A stretch of DNA of 64,000 nucleotides from an uncultured Polaribacter sp. (GTDB taxonomy: Bacteria; Bacteroidota; Bacteroidia; Flavobacteriales; Flavobacteriaceae): the NCBI GenBank assembly GCA_943788865.1, contig CALSRX010000003.1:62001-126000 (forward strand), in the 5' to 3' direction. Within the stretch, counting starts at the first letter, position 1. Every line of letters starts with the position of its first letter. Positions 37,564 through 46,339 of this stretch are shown here, in pieces. The notes beneath the pieces are model-generated. The model was not told where the DNA came from. It worked only from the letters and a program-made list of their open reading frames with translations, and ran no database searches. A program made the position numbers and the translations under genes.

Positions 37564-38991
37564 ATGTCAAATAATAAAAAAACCAAAATAATTGCAACGC
37601 TAGGCCCTGCATCAAATACCAAAGAAATTATTTCTGAATTAATCGATAAAGGAGTTAATGTTTTTAGAATCAATTTTTCACATGCAGATTACGATAATGT
37701 TAAAGCAAGAATAAAAGACATTAGAGAAATTAATGATGAAAAAAATATTCATGTTGCAATTTTAGCAGATTTACAAGGTCCAAAATTAAGAGTTGGCGTT
37801 ATGGAAGACAATGTTGTTTTAAATGAAAATGACACCTTTGTATTTACTACGGATAAATGTACAGGGACAAAGGAAAAAGCTTTTATGACCTATCAAAACT
37901 TTCCGAAAGATGTTAAAAAAGGAGAGCAAATATTAGTTGATGACGGAAAACTACTTTTTGAAGTTGTGGCTACCAACAAGAAAAATGAAGTTACTACAAA
38001 AGTGAAAGTTGGAGGTGTATTATCTTCAAAAAAAGGGGTGAATTTACCAAACACAGCAATTTCTTTAACAGCTTTAACAGAAAAAGACATGAAAGATGCC
38101 ATTTTTGCAATAGAGCAATATGTAGATTGGATCGCTCTTTCATTTGTTAGAAACCCAGAAGATTTAAGAAAATTACACGATTTAATCAATCAAAAATCAG
38201 AGTATAGAATTCCTGTTATTGCAAAAATTGAAAAGCCAGAAGCTGTTCAAAATATTGATGCATTAATTCCGTATTGTGATGGCTTAATGGTTGCGCGTGG
38301 AGATTTAGGAGTAGAAATACCAATGCAAGAAGTTCCTTTGATTCAAAAAATGCTAGTACAAAGAGCTAAAATGGCAAGAATTCCTGTAATTATTGCAACC
38401 CAAATGATGGAGACTATGATTACCAACGCTGTTCCAACAAGAGCAGAAGTAAATGATGTAGCCAACTCAATTATGGATGGTGCAGATGCATTAATGTTAT
38501 CTGGAGAAACTTCTGTAGGAGCACATCCAATAAGAGTTATTGAAAAAATGACTAAAATTATTAGAAGCGTAGAAAATTCACCTTTAATTAAAGTGCCACA
38601 AGCACCCCCTCATATTAGAACAGATCGTTTTATTACCAAAGCAGTCTGTCATCATGCTGCTTTAATGGCAAATGATGTTGAAGCTACAGCAATTTCAACC
38701 TTAACAAACAGTGGTTATACAGCCTTTCAAATATCTGCCTGGAGACCAAAATCTTATATTTTAGCGTTTTCATCAGAAAAGAGAATACTACCTAAAATGA
38801 GTTTGCTTTGGGGTGTCAAATCTTTTTTCTATGATAAAAACGTGAGTACAGATGACACGGTTGTTGATATCAATAGAATTGCAAAAGAAAAAGGATTTGT
38901 AAATACAAATGATTTTGTTGTTAACTTAACTTCTATGCCCGTTGAGGCAAAAGGAATGGTAAACACACTTCGAGTTTCTCAAATAAAATAG
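37564..38991 (+). CDS. pyk: Pyruvate kinase
   Basis: Final ATP-yielding step of glycolysis: phosphoenolpyruvate plus ADP to pyruvate plus ATP. 475 aa with TKIIATLGPAS at the start, the active-site helix IAKIEKPEAVQNID and signature MVARGDLGVEIP, then IATQMMETM and the MDGADALMLSGETSVG block. A C-terminal domain follows (about 350-475). Pyruvate is also the substrate of IlvB in this window. It meets the converging M28 gene with 2 bases between. Confidence 0.97.
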   Translation: MSNNKKTKIIATLGPASNTKEIISELIDKGVNVFRINFSHADYDNVKARIKDIREINDEKNIHVAILADLQGPKLRVGVMEDNVVLNENDTFVFTTDKCTGTKEKAFMTYQNFPKDVKKGEQILVDDGKLLFEVVATNKKNEVTTKVKVGGVLSSKKGVNLPNTAISLTALTEKDMKDAIFAIEQYVDWIALSFVRNPEDLRKLHDLINQKSEYRIPVIAKIEKPEAVQNIDALIPYCDGLMVARGDLGVEIPMQEVPLIQKMLVQRAKMARIPVIIATQMMETMITNAVPTRAEVNDVANSIMDGADALMLSGETSVGAHPIRVIEKMTKIIRSVENSPLIKVPQAPPHIRTDRFITKAVCHHAALMANDVEATAISTLTNSGYTAFQISAWRPKSYILAFSSEKRILPKMSLLWGVKSFFYDKNVSTDDTVVDINRIAKEKGFVNTNDFVVNLTSMPVEAKGMVNTLRVSQIK

Positions 38992-38993
38992 GG

Positions 38994-41303
38994 TTATAAT
39001 TTTAGTTTTTGCAACGTAATTACTGCATCATTTGTTACAAATGGCATTGGCATCATTTCGTTAGTTCTAGGTTGTATTTTAAACAACGGATTGGTTTGTA
39101 GATCAAAAGAAGATTCTATCAAGCTAATATCTGGAATACTACTTTTATTGATGGTAAAATCTACTTTTAAAACGGAATCTTTTGCCGCTAAAAAGTAACT
39201 AAGAATTGTGCCTCTTGTCACTTTAATAGTGTCTTTTTGATTTTTCTTATCTAAGAATACATCTTGAACTCCAATTGAATTAAATACAATAGGGACATTT
39301 GCAATCAGCTCTAATTTATTAACAGTTCTTTGTGGTTTTATAAGGAATGAAATGTTTCTTACATCACCAATTATAGTATCAGTCATCTTTGAAATGATTG
39401 GTGGGTTTAAAGCTCTGTTCTCAGTCTTTTGATGATATCTGTATGATGTGTTATACTTGCTTTTAGATGTTGTACCCGTAAAATTTCCTTTTGTTGGGTT
39501 GTCTCCTAAAAATTGTTTTGTGTAATCATCTGGAGTTTGATCATAACTTGCCCAATAAGATTGATTTGTGTCAACATCATTAATAAAAACGATGCTGTTT
39601 GGTTTTTTCTTGTTTTCATCAAAACCACTATTGTAAGCAGCAACCGTAAAAAATAAAACGGTGCCTAAACCTATCAACCTTACCAATGACTTTCTTGATT
39701 TATATGCTGTAAAAACAGGAATCATTAATCCAAAAATTAAAACTAAAAACAACGCACTTATATATAAATTCTTTAATCCAAGACCAACAGGAAACATTTT
39801 TATCTGAGGAGCAAAAATAAAAAGGACGGGTATTGATAAAACAGTTGCAAGTATAATTTTTGTAGTCCGTTTTGGGTCAATAAAAACATAAACGGCTAAA
39901 GTAATTAGCACAAAATAAACAGGGATAATAAAATAGGCAGCACCTTTTAAATAAATAAAAATTAGCACGTTAATTATTAACCAAAACAATGTTGGAGCAA
40001 TTACTAAATCTGCCCCTGTAAATTTTTTAAAGAAGGGTTTATATATTTTAAAGAGCAACCATAGATTTAACAATGTAAATGCAGCTATATATTCATATCC
40101 GTTGTACGTAAAACCATGTAATATATCTTTGTAGTGAGGGTGAATGAATAGAATTCCTTTCCATAATAATATTGAAATTCCTACACAAGCAACGAATGAA
40201 AATGTAAAAGGGGTAAACCCTTTTAATATTCCCTTTATGGTTATTTTATTTAATGCAATTCCGAAGAAAAGGATAATACACAGTAGAAAAATTGCCCCAA
40301 TTAATAAAGGTAAAACCCAAGAAAAAGGATAGTGTAATAATCGTGTAAACGGGAAATTTGTATACACATGATCTACAGAACTTTCAAGATTTGAAAGATC
40401 AGAAAAAGCAAAATAATTTAATGTTGTCATTAAATAATCTGCTTGATGTAATAATGTTTTTCTATCTAATCTTTCAAATGAATCTTGTGCCGTATGATAA
40501 TCAAAATGATCTCCAATAAATGCAAAATTAAATCCGTTAATATTTCCTTGTTCTCTAAAAACAGTTAAATCTGTGTCATTAGGAAGCATTTTGTATATGC
40601 TATACATTAATGAATTGGCTGCAGGATAATTGGGTTTCGCTTTTAAAAACTCAGTTAACAATTTACTGTTTTTACCGTTAGTTTCCATTAGCATATAACT
40701 TGGTCCACCACTTCCACGAGCTTCAAAATTTAAAACCAATCCAACATTTTTTGCTAAAGGATGAGCATCAACAAAAGCTTTTGCACCTAAAAGACCCATT
40801 TCTTCTGCATCAGTAATTACAATATGAATATCATTTTTTGGTGTTTTATGTTGCGTTAAAAAGGCTCTTACACTTTCTAAAATGGTAACTACCCCAGAAC
40901 CCGCATCACTAGCCCCTAAAGAAGAATGTGGGTTAGAATCGTAATGCGATAATAAAACTAAAGATTTTCCAGCTTCACTTCCTTTAATGGTAGCAATAAT
41001 ATTTGCATTATTTGTTGCCGCTCTCCATTTGTTATTAATAGCTACTTGTTGTTGAATTTCTGGTTGTAATCCTAATTTTTTAAGTTCGTTGACAATATAA
41101 TTCTGAACTTTTAAGTGATTTTTAGAGCCAGTATAATGTGCAGTTTTAGATATTTCTTTTAAATGTGTTAGCGCATTATTTATAGAAAACTCGGTTTCTG
41201 TAACGATCTTATTTTCAGAATAGGACAGCATCATATCCATAAAACTCCAATAAATTACAGAGACAATAATTAGAAAAGAAAGTATAGGGGCATATTTTTT
41301 CAT
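38994..41303 (-). CDS. M28-family zinc peptidase with C-terminal membrane domain
   Basis: A 769-aa membrane protein resembling the ER metallopeptidase 1 (Fxna) type. An N-terminal helix (8-24) is followed by an extracytoplasmic M28 aminopeptidase domain with LLSHYDSNP (H120, D122), GASDAGSGV (D133 binds both zincs), TDAEEMG (E167/E168) and GDHFDYHTAQDSF (His ligand). From about residue 325 there are some eight or nine membrane helices, then a C-terminal beta-rich domain. Substrate unknown; likely peptide turnover at the inner membrane. Confidence 0.9.
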   Translation of the reverse strand: MKKYAPILSFLIIVSVIYWSFMDMMLSYSENKIVTETEFSINNALTHLKEISKTAHYTGSKNHLKVQNYIVNELKKLGLQPEIQQQVAINNKWRAATNNANIIATIKGSEAGKSLVLLSHYDSNPHSSLGASDAGSGVVTILESVRAFLTQHKTPKNDIHIVITDAEEMGLLGAKAFVDAHPLAKNVGLVLNFEARGSGGPSYMLMETNGKNSKLLTEFLKAKPNYPAANSLMYSIYKMLPNDTDLTVFREQGNINGFNFAFIGDHFDYHTAQDSFERLDRKTLLHQADYLMTTLNYFAFSDLSNLESSVDHVYTNFPFTRLLHYPFSWVLPLLIGAIFLLCIILFFGIALNKITIKGILKGFTPFTFSFVACVGISILLWKGILFIHPHYKDILHGFTYNGYEYIAAFTLLNLWLLFKIYKPFFKKFTGADLVIAPTLFWLIINVLIFIYLKGAAYFIIPVYFVLITLAVYVFIDPKRTTKIILATVLSIPVLFIFAPQIKMFPVGLGLKNLYISALFLVLIFGLMIPVFTAYKSRKSLVRLIGLGTVLFFTVAAYNSGFDENKKKPNSIVFINDVDTNQSYWASYDQTPDDYTKQFLGDNPTKGNFTGTTSKSKYNTSYRYHQKTENRALNPPIISKMTDTIIGDVRNISFLIKPQRTVNKLELIANVPIVFNSIGVQDVFLDKKNQKDTIKVTRGTILSYFLAAKDSVLKVDFTINKSSIPDISLIESSFDLQTNPLFKIQPRTNEMMPMPFVTNDAVITLQKLKL

Positions 41304-41372
41304 TGAAATGTGATTTTTATAAATGCACTAATTTTTAGATAATCTACTCTTTTTTAAGAGGATGAAACTTTT

Positions 41373-41723
41373 TTACTCTCTTTTTATTAATAAGAAATAA
41401 TCATTTTCTAATGCCAAATAACCTTGATCATAAACATAAAAATAGACATTGCCTGTTTTAGTTTTATAAATTGATGTAAAAAAATTGAAGTCAAAACCTT
41501 GATCAAATAATTTTGTTCTTGTCACTTTTGTTTTCCCTGTAGTGTTTAATTCTAATAACACTTTATAGTTTTTACGCAACCGATTATTGGTATTTCTAAT
41601 TAGGTTTTTACTCTCTTTATTTACTTTGTTATTATAGCTGTTTCGACAATAATCTGTACAGAATTTCTTATCAATTCTACCAACTATTTTTTCACCACAT
41701 TCTAAACATTGTTTTGTTTCCAT
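41373..41723 (-). CDS. Small zinc-ribbon protein of unknown function
   Basis: A 116-aa basic protein with an N-terminal CLECGEKI...KKFCTDYCRNSYNNK segment (Cys6, Cys9, Cys21, Cys25), a treble-clef or ribbon zinc site of the kind also seen in FCS/MYM and Cys-rich ribosome-associated proteins. The rest is a Lys/Asn helix and a beta region (GNVYFYVYDQGYLALENDYFLLIKR). I do not recognise a named family. It faces ssb divergently. A nucleic-acid-binding role is a guess. Confidence 0.65.
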   Translation of the reverse strand: METKQCLECGEKIVGRIDKKFCTDYCRNSYNNKVNKESKNLIRNTNNRLRKNYKVLLELNTTGKTKVTRTKLFDQGFDFNFFTSIYKTKTGNVYFYVYDQGYLALENDYFLLIKRE

Positions 41724-41903
41724 TGCATTTTGTTTTTGTGGTTTTAAAGATACAAAAAATCATTTACAAACGACTACAAACGTTTACATACGAAAGTAAG
41801 TAGTTATCAACCGAATAAAATTAGGAAGTGATTGCATCTTTGCCATGTCAAATCAAACGAAGTATTTGGCATAACATTTATTAATTATTTAAAACCTTAT
41901 CTT

Positions 41904-42239
41904 ATGAGTACGTTAAGAAACAAAGTACAGTTAATTGGAAACTTAGGAAACAATCCAGAAATTATCACATTAGAAAGTGGTAAAAAATTAGCAAAAATTT
42001 CAATTGCTACAAATGAAACTTACAAAAATGCCCAAGGCGAAAAAGTTACAGATACGCAATGGCACAATGTAGTTGCATGGAATAAAACGGCAGAAATTAT
42101 TGAAAAGTATTTACAAAAAGGAAGCGAAGTAGCTGTAGAAGGTAAATTAACATCTAGAAGTTATGAAGACAAAGATGGTACCAAAAAGTACATTACAGAA
42201 ATTGTTTGTAACGAATTGTTAATGTTGGGAGGCAAGTAA
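41904..42239 (+). CDS. ssb: Single-stranded DNA-binding protein, short form
   Basis: OB-fold protein that coats single-stranded DNA in replication and repair. The ATG at 41904 (MSTLRNKVQLIGNLG) matches the family start; upstream in-frame codons are not SSB-like. At 111 aa it stops right after the OB-fold (LLMLGGK) and lacks the flexible linker and acidic DDDLPF-type tip that recruits partners in main bacterial SSBs. It may thus be an accessory SSB. It is followed by a terminator and then the ilv leader. Confidence 0.93.
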   Translation: MSTLRNKVQLIGNLGNNPEIITLESGKKLAKISIATNETYKNAQGEKVTDTQWHNVVAWNKTAEIIEKYLQKGSEVAVEGKLTSRSYEDKDGTKKYITEIVCNELLMLGGK

Positions 42240-42262
42240 TAGGGGACTTGCTATGAAAAGAG

Positions 42263-42293
42263 GAGAGCATCAAACAGGTGCTCTTTTTCTTTT
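42263..42293 (+). terminator. Intrinsic terminator of ssb
   Basis: GAGAGCATC, loop AAACA, GGTGCTC then TTTTTCTTTT; one G-T pair. Confidence 0.8.
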
Positions 42294-42304
42294 CAATATT
42301 TTTC

Positions 42305-42334
42305 TTGTTTTATAAAATTAAAATTAGATATTTG
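42305..42334 (+). promoter_or_regulatory. ilv operon promoter (TTG-19-GATATTTG)
   Basis: TTG (42305-42307) as -33, 19 bases, then GATATTTG (42327-42334), one mismatch from TAnnTTTG. It lies between the ssb terminator and leader peptide 1 and predicts a start only a few bases before the first leader ATG. Confidence 0.65.
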
Positions 42335-42344
42335 TGGCATCACG

Positions 42345-42407
42345 ATGAACACACAAATTATCAATATCATTTCTATTATTGTCATTGCTATTCAAAAGCA
42401 ACGATAA
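42345..42407 (+). CDS. ilv leader peptide 1
   Basis: A 20-codon frame, MNTQIINIISIIVIAIQKQR, ending in TAA. Eight of the 20 residues are Ile (ATT and ATC codons) and one is Val; there is no Leu. It lies directly after a promoter and before a terminator hairpin (42439-42469), and its stop codon falls inside the 5' strand of an antiterminator helix. This is the organisation of amino-acid-biosynthesis attenuators such as ilvL/ilvB leaders, with isoleucine as the sensed amino acid. The peptide itself probably has no function other than being translated. Confidence 0.88.
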   Translation: MNTQIINIISIIVIAIQKQR

Positions 42408-42469
42408 GGAAGTGTATATATAATTTTTAAAATAATATAAAAGCCTTCTGTTATCAGAAGGCTTTTTTT
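42403..42469 (+). promoter_or_regulatory. ilv transcription attenuator 1 (antiterminator and terminator)
   Basis: Terminator: AAAAGCCTTCTG (42439-42450), loop TTAT, CAGAAGGC and T7 (to 42469). Antiterminator: GATAAGGAAG (42403-42412) pairs with CTTCT-G-TTATC (42445-42455), 10 base pairs (one G-U) with one bulged G, covering the terminator's left arm and loop, so the two folds exclude each other. GATAAGGAAG contains the TAA of leader peptide 1: a ribosome that reaches the stop hides it (terminator forms); a ribosome stalled at Ile codons leaves it free (read-through). Confidence 0.85.
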
Positions 42470-42484
42470 ATGAAAGAAATTAAA

Positions 42485-42547
42485 ATGAATTTATTTAACA
42501 ACATCATTATTACAATTATTGTCATTATTAGCTCACCACCGAGTTGA
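42485..42547 (+). CDS. ilv leader peptide 2
   Basis: A second 20-codon frame, MNLFNNIIITIIVIISSPPS, ending in TGA; seven Ile, one Val and one Leu. An in-frame ATG at 42470 directly after the T-tract of terminator 1 could add five residues (MKEIK). The run of Ile codons ends 18 bases before the stop. The C-terminal Pro-Pro may add a slow step in translation. Length (63 bases) and the shared ATTATTGTCATT stretch suggest that it and leader 1 arose by duplication. Confidence 0.86.
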   Translation: MNLFNNIIITIIVIISSPPS

Positions 42548-42607
42548 TATAGATCGTTATTGCCAATAAAAAGCAAGACCTGTATCAATTTGATGCAGGT
42601 TTTTTTT
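42542..42607 (+). promoter_or_regulatory. ilv transcription attenuator 2 (antiterminator and terminator)
   Basis: Terminator: ACCTGTATCA (42578-42587), loop ATT, TGATGCAGGT and T7 (to 42607). Antiterminator: AGTTGATATAGATC (42542-42555) pairs with GACCTGTATCAATT (42577-42590), 13 of 14 positions including two G-U pairs, removing the terminator's left arm. The 5' strand contains the TGA of leader peptide 2. A small protecting hairpin, AGCTC with GAGTT around ACCACC (42530-42545), overlaps that strand and can form when no ribosome is near. Confidence 0.86.
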
Positions 42608-42774
42608 ATAAATATTTTTAATTGGAAGCCACAAAAAAAGAAATGTAAACGACAGTAAATCAATAATTTAAATTAAATATAATCAAACTGAATATAGGCA
42701 GAGTTAAAAAATAAAAAATAAAAAAATAAGACGAACAGCTAATTTCGAATCCATTAAAAAACAGAAATGCAGAA
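42608..42774 (+). other. A/T-rich untranslated segment between attenuator 2 and ilvD
   Basis: 167 bases with no third leader peptide, no hairpin with a T-tract and no recognisable promoter. It brings the gap between ssb and ilvD to 535 bases, the rest being the ssb terminator, the promoter and the two attenuators listed above. Confidence 0.6.
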
Positions 42775-44457
42775 ATGAAACTTAATAAATACAGTAGCAG
42801 ATTAACTCAAGACGAATCTCAACCAGCATCACAAGCCATGTTATATGCGGTGGGTTTAACAGATGAAGATATGCAAAAAGCTCAAGTTGGAATTGCAAGT
42901 ACTGGTTATGATGGCAACCCGTGTAATATGCATTTAAATAGGCTTGCTGGTGAAGTTAAAACGGAGTGTACTATAAATGGATTGGTAGGTTTAGGGTTTA
43001 ATACTATTGGTGTAAGTGACGGAATTTCAATGGGAACTTCTGGGATGAATTACTCTTTAGTATCTAGAGATATCATTGCAGATTCTATAGAAACGGTTAT
43101 GAATGCTCAAAGTTATGATGCCTTGATTTCTGTTGTGGGTTGCGATAAAAACATGCCAGGAGCTGTAATTGCGATGTTGCGTTTAAACAGACCTTCAATA
43201 ATGATGTATGGCGGAACAACAGCATCTGGTAATTACAAAGGGAAAAAACTAAACATTGTCTCTGCTTTTGAAGCATTAGGGCAAAAAGTTGCTGGAGAGA
43301 TTGATGAATTTGAATATAAAGAAATTATCAAAAGAGCCATTCCCGGTGCAGGAGCTTGTGGCGGAATGTATACAGCAAATACCATGGCATCAGCAATAGA
43401 AGCAATGGGTTTTTCTTTACCTTATAATTCTTCAATTCCTGCTGAAAACCCCAATAAAATCTCAGAAAGTGAACGAACAGCTTTGGCAATTAAGAATTTA
43501 TTGGAGCTAGATTTAAAACCTTTGGATATCATTTCTAAAAAATCTATTGAAAACGCCATTGCAATTGTAAATGCTTTGGGTGGATCCACCAATGTGGTAT
43601 TGCACTTTTTAGCAATAGCGCATGCTGCTGACATCGAATTTACCTTAGAAGATTTTCAACGTGTGAGCGATAGAACTCCATTAATAGCCGACTTAAAACC
43701 TAGTGGAAAATATTTGATGGAAGATGTTCATGGTGTTGGCGGAACTCCAGCAGTGATGAAATACTTACTAGATAATGGCTACTTACATGGTGATTGTTTG
43801 ACGGTTACTGGAAAAACATTGGCAGAAAATTTAAAAGATATTACACCACTCTCTTTTGAAGAACATCAAGATGTTATTTATCCAAAGAGCAATCCGTTAA
43901 AATCATCTGGAAATCTTCAAATTTTATACGGAAACCTTGCTCTTGAAGGCGCAGTTGCAAAAATCAGCGGTAACGAAGGGTTGATTTTTGAAGGAAAAGC
44001 AGTGGTTTATGATGGAGAACAAGCAGCAAATACCGGAATTTCTAATGGAGAAGTTGAAAAAGGCAATGTGGTTGTAATCCGTTATGTTGGCCCTAAAGGC
44101 GGACCAGGAATGCCAGAAATGTTAAAACCAACGTCGTTGATTATGGGAGCAGGTTTGGGAAAATCAGTAGCATTAATTACAGATGGACGTTTCTCTGGCG
44201 GAACTCACGGTTTTGTAGTAGGTCACATTACTCCCGAAGCACAATCTGGCGGAACAATCGCTTTATTAAAAACAGGAGATCAAATTAGAATTAGTGCAGA
44301 AGACAATACAATAAATGTATTGTTATCTGACGATGAGCTTGTAGAAAGAAGAGCTAATTGGAAAGAACCAAAATTAAAACATACAAAGGGAATCTTATAC
44401 AAATACGCTAAAACAGTTGCATCTGCATCAAAAGGATGTGTAACAGATGCTTTTTAA
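42775..44457 (+). CDS. ilvD: Dihydroxy-acid dehydratase
   Basis: Dehydrates the dihydroxy acids in both the valine and isoleucine branches, using an Fe-S cluster. 560 aa; the cluster cysteines are C50 ([10 protein letters not shown]), C123 ([10 protein letters not shown]) and C195 ([12 protein letters not shown]). The C-terminal domain has the conserved [10 protein letters not shown] and [10 protein letters not shown]. First gene of ilvDBNCA, under control of the tandem attenuators. Its cluster would come from the SUF genes in this window. Confidence 0.97.
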   Translation: MKLNKYSSRLTQDESQPASQAMLYAVGLTDEDMQKAQVGIASTGYDGNPCNMHLNRLAGEVKTECTINGLVGLGFNTIGVSDGISMGTSGMNYSLVSRDIIADSIETVMNAQSYDALISVVGCDKNMPGAVIAMLRLNRPSIMMYGGTTASGNYKGKKLNIVSAFEALGQKVAGEIDEFEYKEIIKRAIPGAGACGGMYTANTMASAIEAMGFSLPYNSSIPAENPNKISESERTALAIKNLLELDLKPLDIISKKSIENAIAIVNALGGSTNVVLHFLAIAHAADIEFTLEDFQRVSDRTPLIADLKPSGKYLMEDVHGVGGTPAVMKYLLDNGYLHGDCLTVTGKTLAENLKDITPLSFEEHQDVIYPKSNPLKSSGNLQILYGNLALEGAVAKISGNEGLIFEGKAVVYDGEQAANTGISNGEVEKGNVVVIRYVGPKGGPGMPEMLKPTSLIMGAGLGKSVALITDGRFSGGTHGFVVGHITPEAQSGGTIALLKTGDQIRISAEDNTINVLLSDDELVERRANWKEPKLKHTKGILYKYAKTVASASKGCVTDAF

Positions 44458-44469
44458 TAAAAGAAAGTC

Positions 44470-46206
44470 ATGGAAATAAAAACAAAAGCCTCAACTAAAA
44501 AAAATCAATCAAAAAAGCAGCAACCTATTTCTGGAGCAGAAGCAGTTGTGAAATGTTTACTAGTAGAAGGTGTTGATTTAATTTATGGATATCCAGGGGG
44601 TGCTATTATGCCAATTTATGACGAGTTATATAAATATCAAGACCAATTACAACACGTATTAGTTCGCCATGAGCAAGGAGCAACTCACGCTGCACAAGGC
44701 TATGCTAGAGTTACAGGGAAAGTTGGTGTAGCAATGGCAACATCTGGACCTGGAGCTACAAATTTAGTTACTGGAATTGCAGATGCACAAATAGACTCTA
44801 CCCCCCTAGTTTGTATTACGGGACAGGTGGGAAAACATTTATTGGGTTCTGATGCTTTTCAAGAAACAGACATTGTTGGGATTTCTACTCCGGTTACAAA
44901 ATGGAATTATCAAATTACTGAAGCAGCGGAAATTCCAGAAGTATTGGCAAAAGCTTTTTACATAGCCAAATCTGGTAGGCCTGGACCTGTGTTAATTGAT
45001 ATTACTAAGAATGCACAGTTTGATACATTTGATTTTGAATATCAAAAATGCACATCTGTCAGAAGTTATAAAGCGGTTCCAGATGTAGATAAAAGTCAGT
45101 TGTTAGCTGCTGCGTCATTGATCAATGCGGCAAAAAAACCACTAATTGTTTTCGGGCAAGGAGTGATTTTAGGTGAAGCAGAATCCGAATTTAAAGCATT
45201 GATTGAGAAAACAGGAATTCCTGCTGCTTGGACTATTTTAGGGTTGTCTGCATTAGAATCAAATCACCCATTAAATGTTGGGATGGTAGGAATGCATGGA
45301 AATTATGGGCCAAATAAATTAACCAATGAATGTGATGTGTTAATTGCCATCGGAATGCGATTTGATGATCGGGTTACTGGAAATTTAGAAAGCTATGCTA
45401 AACAAGCAAAAGTGATTCACTTTGATATAGATCCGTCAGAAATTGATAAAAATGTAAAAACAGATGTTGCTGTTTTAGGAAATTCAAAAGAAACATTAGC
45501 CAAGATGTTGCCTTTGGTAAATCAAAATTCTCACGAATCTTGGATGCAAGAATTTAAAGAGTATCATGCTATCGAATTTGAAAAAGTGATTAAAGACGAA
45601 TTGTTTCCAACCAAAAAAGGAATTACAATGGGAGAAGTATTAAAAGAAATCAACCAAGTAACAAAAGGAAAAGCGGTGGTTGTTTCTGATGTTGGGCAAC
45701 ATCAAATGATGGCTTGTAGATATGCAGAATTCAACCAAACAAAAAGCAGTATTACTTCAGGGGGTTTAGGTACTATGGGATTTGCATTGCCAGCAGCAAT
45801 TGGTGCTAAAATGGGAGCGCCAGAAAGAGAAGTTATTGCCATTATTGGTGATGGAGGTTATCAAATGACGATTCAAGAATTAGGAACTATTTTTCAAACC
45901 AAAGCAGCTGTAAAAATTGTAGTTCTGAATAATGAATTTTTAGGGATGGTGCGTCAATGGCAACAATTGTTTTTTGACAAAAGATATGCATCTACCGAAA
46001 TGGTAAATCCAGATTTTGTAACCATTGCAAAAGGATATCATATTGAAGCGCAAAAAGTTACAAAAAGAGAAAATTTATCAGGAGCCATTGAGAAAATGAT
46101 TGCTTCTAAAAGCTCTTATTTCTTAGAAGTTTTTGTAGAAAAAGAAAACAATGTGTTTCCAATGATTTCTACTGGAGCATCGGTTTCAGATATCAGATTA
46201 AGTTAA
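44470..46206 (+). CDS. ilvB: Acetolactate synthase large subunit
   Basis: Condenses two pyruvates, or pyruvate and 2-oxobutyrate, using thiamine diphosphate. 578 aa with a basic N-terminal extension (about 18 residues). The ThDP-activating Glu is E68 (RHEQGATHAAQGYAR); GDGGYQMTIQELGT (from 460) with NN about 27 residues later binds the diphosphate. FAD-binding middle domain is present (GMRFDDRVTG). 12 bases after ilvD. Its regulatory partner ilvN follows after a repeat. Confidence 0.97.
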   Translation: MEIKTKASTKKNQSKKQQPISGAEAVVKCLLVEGVDLIYGYPGGAIMPIYDELYKYQDQLQHVLVRHEQGATHAAQGYARVTGKVGVAMATSGPGATNLVTGIADAQIDSTPLVCITGQVGKHLLGSDAFQETDIVGISTPVTKWNYQITEAAEIPEVLAKAFYIAKSGRPGPVLIDITKNAQFDTFDFEYQKCTSVRSYKAVPDVDKSQLLAAASLINAAKKPLIVFGQGVILGEAESEFKALIEKTGIPAAWTILGLSALESNHPLNVGMVGMHGNYGPNKLTNECDVLIAIGMRFDDRVTGNLESYAKQAKVIHFDIDPSEIDKNVKTDVAVLGNSKETLAKMLPLVNQNSHESWMQEFKEYHAIEFEKVIKDELFPTKKGITMGEVLKEINQVTKGKAVVVSDVGQHQMMACRYAEFNQTKSSITSGGLGTMGFALPAAIGAKMGAPEREVIAIIGDGGYQMTIQELGTIFQTKAAVKIVVLNNEFLGMVRQWQQLFFDKRYASTEMVNPDFVTIAKGYHIEAQKVTKRENLSGAIEKMIASKSSYFLEVFVEKENNVFPMISTGASVSDIRLS

Positions 46207-46214
46207 ATTATAAA

Positions 46215-46325
46215 AAGAATCTAGAATAGAGAAAATAGAAATAAGAGCAAAGTTGATAGAAATAAAAATCACGAAATGAAGAAGGTAGACTCTTTCTTCT
46301 TATATCTTCTTCTCTTTTTTCTTCA
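46215..46325. repeat. Intergenic inverted repeat between ilvB and ilvN
   Basis: A purine-rich left half (CTAGAATAGAGAAAATAGAA) and a pyrimidine-rich right half (TCTTTCTTCTTATATCTTCT) able to pair imperfectly. Same class as the repeat at 33120-33345. It lies inside the operon but has no clean stem with T-tract, so it need not stop transcription. Confidence 0.5.
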
Positions 46326-46339
46326 ATAATTAAGAATAT

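Noticed and set aside
42454..42663. 69-codon minus-strand open frame over the ilv leader
   Set aside because: It spans terminator 1 and both strands of attenuator 2; its Leu/Ile-rich product is an artefact of the A/T-rich leader, and the plus-strand attenuator reading explains every element.
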